Program-made: the position numbers and the translations under genes
The notes under the pieces: generated by a model
The model's input: only the letters and a program-made list of their open reading frames with translations
Told to the model about the DNA's origin: nothing
Databases searched by the model: none
Assembly: GCA_011048585.1 (NCBI GenBank)
Contig: DSDS01000044.1
Span: 1-8,346, forward strand
Origin: Desulfurivibrio alkaliphilus
Lineage (GTDB): Bacteria > Desulfobacterota > Desulfobulbia > Desulfobulbales > Desulfurivibrionaceae
Direction of reading: 5' to 3'
DNA: 8,346 bases
Shown: in pieces, positions 1-6,388 of the stretch
Layout of the letters: every line of letters starts with the position of its first letter
Position numbering within the stretch: position 1 is the first letter of the stretch

Positions 1-1410
1 ATCGTCAACTCCGCCGACCTCAAAGGCAGGAGCAAGAGCCTCAAAAGCGTGGCGGCGGTGGGCAAGCAGTTCAAGGGCCGGGAGACGGTTATCCAGGTCT
101 TCACCGAGGACTGCTGCGGCTGCGCCCTGTGTGTCGAGGCCTGCCCGGCCAAGACCAAGGCCCTGAAGATGATCGACAACACCGAGAAGGTCCGGGAGCA
201 GGAAGCGCCCAACGTCAAGTTCTTCCTCAACCTGCCCGAAGTTCCCGATGCCGATATCGACATCTCCACGGTCAAGGGCAGCCAGCTGAAAAGGCCGCTG
301 ATGGAGTTCTCCGGCGCTTGCGCCGGCTGCGGCGAAACCCCCTATATCAAGCTGGCCACCCAGTTGTTTGGCGACCGGATGCTGATCGCCAACGCCACCG
401 GCTGTTCCTCGATCTACGGCGGCAACCTGCCCACCACTCCGTACTGCAAGCGGGCCGACGGCCGGGGACCGGCCTGGGCCAACTCACTGTTTGAAGACAA
501 CGCCGAATTTGGCCTCGGCATGCGCTACTCGGTCAACAAGCTGGCCGCCCAGGCGGTGGAACTGCTGGGGGAGGCTCTGGCGGCCAAGCTGATTACCAAG
601 AAGATGGCCGATGATCTGATCAACGCCTCCCAGAAAAACCAGGTGGAGATCGAAGCCCAGCGTGAGCGGGTAGCCAAACTGAAGGAAAAACTGGCCGGTG
701 ACGACTCGATCATCAGCCGCCGGCTGCTCCCGGTGGCCGACTATCTGGTCAAGAAATCGGTCTGGATCATCGGCGGCGACGGCTGGGCCTATGATATCGG
801 TTACGGCGGTCTGGACCACGTTTTGGCCTCCGGTGAGAACGTCAATGTTTTGATTATGGACACCGAGGTTTATTCAAACACCGGCGGCCAGATGTCCAAG
901 TCCACCCCCCGGTCGGCCACCGCCCAGTTCGCGGCCGGCGGCAAGAAGATGCCCAAGAAGGATATCGGCATGATCTTCGCCACCTACGGCAATGTCTATG
1001 TCGCCCGGGTGGCTCTCGGTGCCAACCCAGTTCAGGTGGTCAACGCCTTTGCCGAAGCCGAGGCCTATGACGGCCCCTCGCTGATCATCGCCTACTCGCA
1101 CTGCGTGGGCCACGGCATCAACATGGCCAAGGGGCTGGACCAGCAGAAGAAGGCGGTGGAGTGCGGACACTGGCCGCTCTACCGCTTCAACCCCATGCTG
1201 GAGGCTGAAGGCAAGAATCCGCTCCACATCGAGAGCAAGGCCCCGTCGATCAAGTTTGCCGAGTATGCCCTCAACGAGAACCGTTACCGGGCCTTGAAGC
1301 TGATTAACCCGACCATGGCCGACTCGCTGATGGAGATGTCGCAGCAGGATGTGGATAAGGGTTGGAAACGGTTGCAAGGTCTCCATAAGGCTCTGGAACC
1401 GACCGAGTAA
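1..1410 (+). CDS. nifJ: Pyruvate:ferredoxin (flavodoxin) oxidoreductase, C-terminal part (5' end outside window)
   Basis: The reading frame is open from base 1 and ends at TAA 1408-1410, giving 469 residues. The single-chain family is about 1,170-1,200 aa, so roughly the last 40% is present. The enzyme oxidatively decarboxylates pyruvate to acetyl-CoA and CO2 and passes electrons to ferredoxin or flavodoxin in the cytoplasm of anaerobes. Residues 38-48 of the visible part form a [4Fe-4S] ferredoxin motif (CxxCxxCxxxCP, as CCGCALCVEACP). The partner cluster motif must lie upstream. The thiamine-diphosphate domain follows: Cys107 and Cys110 (GACAGCGE) and Cys368 (SHCVGHG) are three of the proximal-cluster ligands, GDGWAYDIGYGG at 259-270 is the TPP/Mg motif, and NTGGQMSKSTP begins near 293. 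GTG 49 is internal, not a start. The gene is housekeeping and probably not part of the locus downstream. Confidence 0.97.
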   Translation: MVNSADLKGRSKSLKSVAAVGKQFKGRETVIQVFTEDCCGCALCVEACPAKTKALKMIDNTEKVREQEAPNVKFFLNLPEVPDADIDISTVKGSQLKRPLMEFSGACAGCGETPYIKLATQLFGDRMLIANATGCSSIYGGNLPTTPYCKRADGRGPAWANSLFEDNAEFGLGMRYSVNKLAAQAVELLGEALAAKLITKKMADDLINASQKNQVEIEAQRERVAKLKEKLAGDDSIISRRLLPVADYLVKKSVWIIGGDGWAYDIGYGGLDHVLASGENVNVLIMDTEVYSNTGGQMSKSTPRSATAQFAAGGKKMPKKDIGMIFATYGNVYVARVALGANPVQVVNAFAEAEAYDGPSLIIAYSHCVGHGINMAKGLDQQKKAVECGHWPLYRFNPMLEAEGKNPLHIESKAPSIKFAEYALNENRYRALKLINPTMADSLMEMSQQDVDKGWKRLQGLHKALEPTE

Positions 1411-1412
1411 AG

Positions 1413-1427
1413 TGGCGTCAATCGCCA
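1413..1427. repeat. Short inverted repeat after nifJ stop
   Basis: TGGCG (1413-1417) and CGCCA (1423-1427) are inverted repeats around a 5-base loop, just after the nifJ stop codon. No T-run follows on either strand, so it does not look like a complete intrinsic terminator. Its right half read on the minus strand (TGGCGATTG) matches a 9-mer at 7555-7563 in the divergent promoter region. It could be a weak mRNA 3'-end structure, an operator half, or chance. Confidence 0.3.
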
Positions 1428-1443
1428 ATAATGGGTGTTGTCG

Positions 1444-1476
1444 GGGGACCTCGGAATGAAAATTTCCGAGGTCCCC
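1444..1476 (+). promoter_or_regulatory. Perfect 13-bp hairpin covering the RBS and start codon of the first operon gene
   Basis: GGGGACCTCGGAA (1444-1456) and TTCCGAGGTCCCC (1464-1476) are exact reverse complements separated by 7 bases (TGAAAAT). In the mRNA the stem would pair the Shine-Dalgarno-like GGGGA (1444-1448) and the A of the ATG at 1456, with the UG in the loop. The right arm encodes codons 3-7 of the 145-aa protein. No T-tract follows on the plus strand and none flanks it on the minus strand, so a classic Rho-independent terminator is unlikely. The plausible roles are translational control of the operon (occluded RBS), an mRNA end or stability structure for the upstream nifJ transcript, or a DNA operator. 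The structure is directly visible; the role is inference. Confidence 0.75.
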
Positions 1477-1893
1477 AACGACACCGGCATTACTGAAGGC
1501 GGCCGGGAGATCCGCTACGCCGTCGATGAAAGCGGACTCTACAGCCCGGTTGGCAGCACCGGCTGGGAACCGGTAAACATCGCCAACAGCCTGGCCTGGG
1601 AAAAGATCCGGCAGGAGGTGGCGGCCACAGTCACCGCCATCGAGAGCGGCAGACTCAGCCCCCTGGCCTATTACATGGCCCTGAACCAGATGGATTCCGC
1701 CCTGTTGGCCGGGTATGCCGGGATCTCACGCTGGCGGGTCCGGCTCCACCTTAAACCGTTCTTCTTCCGGCGGCTGAACAGCAAAGCTCTGGCTCGGTAC
1801 GCAGACCTGTTCAACATCAACCCCGATGATTTACGACGGGGCAAACTGTTTCCTCCCTCCTACCCGCCCATCATCACCGAACCGAGCAGATGA
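1456..1893 (+). CDS. Small conserved-type protein with HTH-like C-terminal half, first gene of the operon
   Basis: 145 aa from ATG 1456. This start was chosen because GGGGGA at 1443-1448 sits 7 bases upstream; a GTG at 1435 would add seven residues but has no visible RBS. The N-terminal half (about 1-50) begins MKISEVP and has a YAVDESGLY...GWEPVN stretch that I take to be a small beta-rich module. The C-terminal half (about 79-128) reads like a Cro/C1-type helix-turn-helix: LLAGYAGISRWRV resembles the 'A...GvS...V' recognition segment, and ALARYADLFNINPDDL resembles the closing helix of XRE domains. No membrane segment or signal peptide is seen. Its stop overlaps the next start (ATGA, 1890-1893), implying translational coupling. 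From memory, similar small proteins accompany flexirubin-type loci, but I cannot verify this. It might regulate the locus or be a structural partner of the biosynthetic enzymes; function is unassigned. Confidence 0.85.
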   Translation: MKISEVPNDTGITEGGREIRYAVDESGLYSPVGSTGWEPVNIANSLAWEKIRQEVAATVTAIESGRLSPLAYYMALNQMDSALLAGYAGISRWRVRLHLKPFFFRRLNSKALARYADLFNINPDDLRRGKLFPPSYPPIITEPSR

Positions 1894-2876
1894 ACTTCAA
1901 TCATCGTCAGACGGCCCACTGTGAAAGCGGGGCCATTGCCAATCTGTTGACCCATCACGGCCTCGAACTGTCGGAGCCCCTGGCCTTCGGGCTGGGCCAG
2001 GGCCTCTTCTTTGGCTATTTCCCCTTTATCCGCCTTAATCACCTGCCCCTCATCGCCTATCGGGAGATGGCCGGGGCTATCCTCAAGGCGGTGGTGCGGG
2101 CGGTGGGAGCCCGGCTGGAGGTACAAAAGTTTCGCGATCCCGACCAGGCCATGGCGGCCCTGGATCGACTGCTGGAGCGTGAAATTCCGGTGGGACTGCA
2201 GGCCGGGATTTACTGGCTGCCCTACATTCCCCGGGCCTTTCGTTTCCATTTCAACGCCCACAACCTGATTGTTTACGGTCGTCGGGGAGATGAATATCTG
2301 ATCAGCGATCCGGTGATGCCCTGGCCCACCACCTGCGCCCGGGCCGACCTGCTCCGGGCCCGTTTCGCCCAGGGCGCCCTGGCCCCCGAGGGGAAGATGT
2401 ACCACATCAGCGCCCTGGAGCAAGTACCATCCCTGGCCCCGCCCGCCCGAACGGCGATCAAAAAAACCGCCGCCCGCCTTTTAAATCCGGTACCCCTGTT
2501 CGGGGTCAAGGGAATCCGTTTTCTGGCCAAGCGGCTGCAGAAATGGCCGAAAAAGATGCCCCCGGAGCAGGTAAAACTGCATCTGAGCCAGGTAATTCGC
2601 ATGCAGGAGGAGATCGGTACCGGCGGCGGCGGCTTTCGCTTCCTTTACGCCGCCTTTCTCCAGGAGTGCGGCGGTCTTTGCGCCGATCCCCGCCTGACTG
2701 AATACTCGCTGAAAATGACCGCGGCCGGTGATCGCTGGCGCGATTTCGCCACCATGGCCGCCAGATTCTGCAAGGATCGCACCCGGGAGGATGATTCATT
2801 TCCGAGGATGGCAGATACTCTCCGTGACTGCGCCGCAATGGAGGAGCAACTTTTTCGTGAGCTGCTGGCCCTCTAA
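1890..2876 (+). CDS. BtrH-like acyltransferase (BtrH N-terminal domain plus DUF4872-type C-terminal domain)
   Basis: 328 aa, starting at the ATG that overlaps the previous stop by 4 bp. BtrH, the family namesake, transfers an acyl side chain from a carrier protein (BtrI) to an aminoglycoside in butirosin synthesis. The fold is papain/C39-like. Visible candidates for the catalytic triad are Cys11 (HCESG near the N-terminus), His124 (AHNLIVYG) and Asp140 (ISDPV). The C-terminal domain carries the Gly-rich IGTGGGGFRFLYAAFLQE segment (242-259) typical of DUF4872. No signal peptide or membrane helix is seen, so it should be cytoplasmic. An acyl carrier protein is encoded in the same operon, which fits a carrier-dependent acyl transfer. 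Inference: it may esterify or otherwise acylate the resorcinol product made by the DarA/DarB pair. A peptidase role is possible from the fold but less likely in this context. Confidence 0.85.
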   Translation: MNFNHRQTAHCESGAIANLLTHHGLELSEPLAFGLGQGLFFGYFPFIRLNHLPLIAYREMAGAILKAVVRAVGARLEVQKFRDPDQAMAALDRLLEREIPVGLQAGIYWLPYIPRAFRFHFNAHNLIVYGRRGDEYLISDPVMPWPTTCARADLLRARFAQGALAPEGKMYHISALEQVPSLAPPARTAIKKTAARLLNPVPLFGVKGIRFLAKRLQKWPKKMPPEQVKLHLSQVIRMQEEIGTGGGGFRFLYAAFLQECGGLCADPRLTEYSLKMTAAGDRWRDFATMAARFCKDRTREDDSFPRMADTLRDCAAMEEQLFRELLAL

Positions 2877-2878
2877 CC

Positions 2879-3622
2879 ATGGATAAGCTGCTGATCGCCC
2901 GAGGATTGAGCAAGGTTTACCCCGGCCTGACCAGGCCGGCGGTGGTTGGACTCGATATCACCCTCAGCTCCGGGCAAATCCTGGGGCTGCTGGGCCCCAA
3001 CGGCGCCGGCAAAACCACCTCGCTCGCCATGCTCAGCACCAGATTGCAGCCCACAAGCGGGGAGTTGCGGATTGAAAAAATGGCGGCAAGACCCCATAAA
3101 CGGCTGGTTCGCCAGCGAATCGGCTATGTTCCCCAGGATATCGCCCTCTACGGCGATTTAACCGGGCGGGAAAACCTCCTTTTCTTCGGCAGCCTTTACG
3201 GTCTGACCGGAGAGCGGCTGCCAAAGCGGGTCGAACAATGCCTGGATTTTGTCCTGCTCGGCAAGGTGGGAGAGCAGCAGGTTGGTACCTATTCCGGCGG
3301 CATGAAGAGGCGGTTGAATCTGGCGGTGGCCCTGCTGGCCGAGCCGCCGATTCTTTTGCTTGACGAACCGACGGTGGGAATCGACGCCCAGTCACGCAGC
3401 CTGATCCTGGAATCCCTGGCCACCCTTGCCGCCCGGGGTAACGCCCTGGTTTACACTACCCACTACATGGAGGAAGTGGAGCAACTCTGTGATACCGTAA
3501 TCATTCTGGACGGCGGCGAGGTGATTGCCCGTGGAACCCCGGCGGAACTGGTGGCCCGGGAAGCCTGTGCCAATCTGGGCGATCTTTTCCTCAAACTTAC
3601 CGGCAAGAGCCTGCGGGAATAG
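2879..3622 (+). CDS. ABC transporter ATP-binding protein (ABC-2 / drug-export type)
   Basis: 247 aa, beginning 2 bp after the BtrH-like gene with no clear RBS, so translation is probably coupled. All nucleotide-binding motifs are present: Walker A GPNGAGKTT (39-47), Q-loop Gln86 (YVPQD), signature YSGGMKRR (138-145), Walker B ILLLDEP (158-164) and H-loop His195 (TTHYMEE). YVPQDIALYGDLTGRENL and the 'TVGIDAQSR' D-loop are typical of the subfamily that powers ABC-2 exporters of antibiotics, lipids and polysaccharides. It is a peripheral inner-membrane subunit that works as a dimer with the permease encoded one base downstream. In this locus the probable cargo is the lipid-like product or a precursor; this is inferred from context only. 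No motif is degenerate and the length is normal. Confidence 0.95.
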   Translation: MDKLLIARGLSKVYPGLTRPAVVGLDITLSSGQILGLLGPNGAGKTTSLAMLSTRLQPTSGELRIEKMAARPHKRLVRQRIGYVPQDIALYGDLTGRENLLFFGSLYGLTGERLPKRVEQCLDFVLLGKVGEQQVGTYSGGMKRRLNLAVALLAEPPILLLDEPTVGIDAQSRSLILESLATLAARGNALVYTTHYMEEVEQLCDTVIILDGGEVIARGTPAELVAREACANLGDLFLKLTGKSLRE

Positions 3623-3623
3623 C

Positions 3624-4943
3624 ATGTTTTTCACCACCCCCCTCTGGGCGACCATAAAAAAGGAGTTGCTTCTGCTGGGCCGGGACCGGGCCGGACTGTT
3701 GATCCTCTTCGTCATGCCCGCGGTCCTGGTGCTGGTTATAACCCTGGTCCAGGACAACGTGCTCAAAAAAATGGGGGAGAGCCCATTGGAATTGATCCTG
3801 GTCGATCAAGATGGGGGGAAGGCGGCCCGGGATTTCAGCCGGCTTTTGACCCAATCGGGCCAGATCGGACTGCGCCGGGAAGAGCGGGAGACGGCGGGAA
3901 AGGCCGCGGTGGAGCGGGGCGACTTTCAGCTCTGCATTGTCATTCGCCCGGGCATGAGCGACGAGGTCCGCAGGCTAAGCCGGGTCATGGTTCGGGAGAT
4001 GGTGGAGGGCAACGAATCCCCTCCTCCCGCCCTGCCCCCCGGCCGGATCGAACTCTATTTCGATCCCCTGGTTATGGGGGGGTACCGTTCAAGCATGCTG
4101 GCTTCGGTGAAGATGGCCGCCATGGCGGTGCAGTTCGAGGAACTGCTGGCCGCTCTCCAGGCTGAGCTGACCGGGCTCTTCAACCAGCTGCCGCCCTTGC
4201 CGCCCGAATTTGAGCTGTCCGGGCACACCTCCTGGGACCTGACCGAGCTGGGCGAACGGGAACTGATCACCGTCACCGAGCCCCGTTTTGCCCACGAGAC
4301 CGGGGTCGTCGTACCCGATTCGGTGCAACAGAATGTCCCGGCCTGGTCGCTTTTCGGCATATTTTTCATCGTGGTGCCCCTGGCCGGCTCCATCATTAGG
4401 GAGCGCCTCACCGGCACCCTGGGCAGGCTGCTGGTGATGCCGGTGCCCTTTTTCGTTTTCCTGCTGGGCAAGGTCGCCGCCTACGGCCTGGTCTGCCTGG
4501 CCCAGTTCGGCCTGATTCTGGCCATCGGCAAATTGCTCCTGCCCTTGCTGGGAGCCCCGGTTTTTGAGCTGGGAGATAATTACGGGGCTATTCTTTTGGT
4601 ACTCCTGGCGGCGGTGGCCGCCGCCGCCGCTTACGGCATTCTGCTGGGCACCGTGGGCCGCTCCTACGAACAGGTTTCCATGTTCGGAGCCATGAGCGTG
4701 GTCATCGCCGCGGCCCTGGGCGGAGTGATGGTTCCGGTTTACGCCATGCCGGAGACGATGCAAAAGCTCAGCCAATTTTCCCCCCTCGGTTGGGCCCTGG
4801 AGGCGATGCTGGAGATCTTTGTTCGCCAGGGCGGCGGCCGGGAGATTTTGCGCCCCACCCTCTTGCTGGCCGCGTTCGCCGCGGCTTGCCTGGCTGGAGC
4901 CTGGAGCTATTTCAATCACCGGGAAAGGGCCGGAAAATTTTAA
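3624..4943 (+). CDS. ABC-2 type transporter permease
   Basis: 439 aa from ATG 3624, one base after the ATPase stop. The frame is open further upstream, but that would overlap the ATPase gene and lacks the typical N-terminus. Topology read by eye: helix 1 at about 23-42, a long hydrophilic extracytoplasmic domain at about 43-238, then five helices at about 239-258, 276-301, 319-343, 352-372 and 408-430. IIRERLTGTLGRLLVMPV (257-274) and QFSPLGWALEAM (384-395) are the usual ABC-2 family landmarks, as in the YadH/YhhJ/NodJ-like permeases. Each subunit pairs with the preceding ATPase, probably as a 2+2 complex in the inner membrane. The large external domain is seen in exporters of lipids and hydrophobic drugs. 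Cargo is not determinable from sequence; export of a resorcinol or polyene lipid fits the neighbours. Confidence 0.94.
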   Translation: MFFTTPLWATIKKELLLLGRDRAGLLILFVMPAVLVLVITLVQDNVLKKMGESPLELILVDQDGGKAARDFSRLLTQSGQIGLRREERETAGKAAVERGDFQLCIVIRPGMSDEVRRLSRVMVREMVEGNESPPPALPPGRIELYFDPLVMGGYRSSMLASVKMAAMAVQFEELLAALQAELTGLFNQLPPLPPEFELSGHTSWDLTELGERELITVTEPRFAHETGVVVPDSVQQNVPAWSLFGIFFIVVPLAGSIIRERLTGTLGRLLVMPVPFFVFLLGKVAAYGLVCLAQFGLILAIGKLLLPLLGAPVFELGDNYGAILLVLLAAVAAAAAYGILLGTVGRSYEQVSMFGAMSVVIAAALGGVMVPVYAMPETMQKLSQFSPLGWALEAMLEIFVRQGGGREILRPTLLLAAFAAACLAGAWSYFNHRERAGKF

Positions 4944-4959
4944 TTCCATCAATCCTATT

Positions 4960-4964
4960 GGGGA
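4960..4964 (+). promoter_or_regulatory. Ribosome binding site deciding the carrier-protein start
   Basis: GGGGA at 4960-4964 lies 7 bases upstream of ATG 4972. This supports the short 93-aa carrier protein over the longer open frame extending left into the permease gene. Confidence 0.6.
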
Positions 4965-4971
4965 CAAACCC

Positions 4972-5253
4972 ATGAATAAACTGGAAGATGAACTGCTGAC
5001 CCTGATCTGCGAGATCTGCCACCTGCCAAAGCCGGAGTATTTCGACCCCACCGGAGACCTGGTCGGCCCGGAGTCCGCCTTAGGCATCGATTCGCTGGAT
5101 GCGGTGGAGATTGTGGTGACGGTGCAGAAGAGATATGGGGCTCGAATCGCCTCGGAGGAGACGGGACGCGAGATCATGGCCTCCCTCAGCAGCCTGGCCG
5201 CTTTCCTGCGGGCCAACGGAGCGGAAGCGGAGATCGGGACTAAACCACGGTAA
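4972..5253 (+). CDS. Acyl carrier protein (phosphopantetheine-binding)
   Basis: 93 aa, normal for a free-standing carrier protein. The helix-2 motif LGIDSLDAVEIVV (37-49) contains Ser41, the expected attachment site for 4'-phosphopantetheine. The N-terminal helix MNKLEDELLTLICEIC and the acidic DPTGDLVGPES loop fit the four-helix fold. It would hold acyl or polyene intermediates as thioesters for the ketosynthases encoded nearby and for the BtrH-like transferase in the same operon. It follows the permease stop by 28 bp with its own RBS. The last 14 bp of the gene overlap, on the opposite strand, the end of the DarB-like gene. The start is set by the RBS and the family length. A housekeeping AcpP role is unlikely given the context and the divergent sequence. 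Confidence 0.93.
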   Translation: MNKLEDELLTLICEICHLPKPEYFDPTGDLVGPESALGIDSLDAVEIVVTVQKRYGARIASEETGREIMASLSSLAAFLRANGAEAEIGTKPR

Positions 5254-6388
5254 GCAGCATGAAGGCGGTGGAAAACCGGCCGCTTTCGGGAACATAGCAA
5301 AGGATCTTCTGGCCGCGGCGCAGGCGGTTGCCGTTGAACAGCTCCTCCAGCATCAGATAGACGGAAGCCGAGCCCACGTTGCCCACCGAGGGCAAATTAG
5401 TGAACCAACGCTCAAAGGGTATCTCCATCCCCACCTTGCGGAGTCCCTCATACACCTTGTCCCGGAAAAAGCCCGATGAGTAGTGGGGCAGAAACCAATC
5501 GATCTCCTCGGGCCGCAGGGGATGACGGGCAAGAGTATCGCTCATTCCCCGCTCAACGGTCATGTGGACAACTTTGTCGTTGAGCAGCTTGACATCCTGT
5601 TTCAGGGAAAAGAGCGACTCCTTCATCACCTCTTCCCCCGGATATTCATGCCAGCCGACGAAACGTCCCCGGGAGTCCTTGTCGCCGCCAGCGTACATGC
5701 ACACCGGCAGTTCGTGGGCATAGGAAAACTGTTCGATCCACTCGATCCTTAGTGACCGCCCTTCAGTATTGGGTTGGGGCTCAAGCAACATGGCCCCGGC
5801 GCCATCGGAAAGCATCCAGCGCAGGAAATCTTTTTCAAAGGCGATCACCGGACTACTCTCCAGCTCCTCCACCCGGGCTTCATTCTCGGCGGAGAAATTT
5901 TTGGCGGTCATGGAAGAGGAAGCGGTTTCCGAACCGGTCACCACCGCGTTATGGTGCAAGCCCGCCAGTACCGCCATGTAGCCATACTTGAGGGCGATGA
6001 TTCCCGAGATGCAGATCCCGCTGGGGGAAGCCACCTCACAGGTGGGGTTCCCCAGCTCACCGTGTACCATCACGGCATGACCGGGAAGCAGCTGATCGGG
6101 AGAGCTGGTCCCACAGGCCAGACACCGGATCCGGTCAGGGGTAAAACCCGCTCCCTCCAGCCGACGAATCGCCGCGGCCGTAAGTTGGGCATTGTTCATA
6201 CTGGCCTCGCCGGTGGCGGGGTCAATGGCATAGTGACGGGTTTTGATCCCGTTGCTGCGCAACACGATAGCCCGCGCCCGGGAGGGCCGACCGCCGATCA
6301 TCCCCAGCACAGACTCCATCCGGTCGTTATCGACGGGCTCACCGGGCAGATAGGCAGCGATCCGGTTGATGTAAACGGCTTTGTTCAT
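5240..6388 (-). CDS. darB: DarB-like ketosynthase (KAS III-like, forms the cyclohexanedione of dialkylresorcinols)
   Basis: 382 aa with a thiolase fold of the KAS III type. The candidate catalytic triad is Cys126 (SPSGICISG), His302 (LPHYSSG) and Asn337 (SVGNVGSAS). The N-terminal region (AYLPGEPVDNDRMESVLGMIGG, then SRARAIVLRSNGIKTRHYAID) matches what I recall of DarB proteins in flexirubin and dialkylresorcinol clusters. Those enzymes join a beta-ketoacyl thioester to an alpha,beta-unsaturated acyl thioester and cyclise the product to a 1,3-cyclohexanedione. The start ATG (6388-6386) overlaps the DarA stop (ATGA), so the two are translationally coupled in the order darA-darB. The stop TAG lies inside the last codons of the carrier-protein gene on the other strand. 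Length and catalytic residues look intact. A generic KAS III (FabH) is the alternative, made less likely by the DarA partner. Confidence 0.92.
   Translation of the reverse strand: MNKAVYINRIAAYLPGEPVDNDRMESVLGMIGGRPSRARAIVLRSNGIKTRHYAIDPATGEASMNNAQLTAAAIRRLEGAGFTPDRIRCLACGTSSPDQLLPGHAVMVHGELGNPTCEVASPSGICISGIIALKYGYMAVLAGLHHNAVVTGSETASSSMTAKNFSAENEARVEELESSPVIAFEKDFLRWMLSDGAGAMLLEPQPNTEGRSLRIEWIEQFSYAHELPVCMYAGGDKDSRGRFVGWHEYPGEEVMKESLFSLKQDVKLLNDKVVHMTVERGMSDTLARHPLRPEEIDWFLPHYSSGFFRDKVYEGLRKVGMEIPFERWFTNLPSVGNVGSASVYLMLEELFNGNRLRRGQKILCYVPESGRFSTAFMLLTVV

Noticed and set aside
1362..1389. Promoter candidate TTGGAA-N16-CATAAG inside the end of nifJ
   Set aside because: Only 4/6 matches in each box and within conserved coding sequence; not distinguishable from chance.
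874..1428. 184-codon minus-strand frame antisense to nifJ
   Set aside because: The plus strand clearly encodes conserved PFOR motifs; the antisense translation shows no domain and no RBS context.
1444..1476. Reading the 13-bp hairpin as a classical Rho-independent terminator
   Set aside because: No T-run follows the stem on either strand, and the right arm lies inside the next coding sequence. A Rho-assisted or processing role remains possible.
2798..2807. ATTTCCGAGG matching part of the 1444-1476 hairpin arm
   Set aside because: A 10-base match inside the BtrH-like coding region without a paired arm; most likely chance.
3525..3623. Longer permease start overlapping the ATPase gene
   Set aside because: It would overlap about 100 bp of conserved ATPase coding sequence. 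ATG 3624 is one base after the ATPase stop and gives a normal ABC-2 N-terminus.
4089..5300. 403-codon open frame on the minus strand across the permease and carrier-protein genes
   Set aside because: Low-complexity, Gln/Gly/His-rich translation without recognisable motifs. It is antisense to two well-supported genes and arises from the high GC content.
5240..5330. Search for a bidirectional terminator between the convergent operons
   Set aside because: Only short, imperfect pairings (for example CCAC/GTGG) and no T-runs are seen, so no terminator is called.
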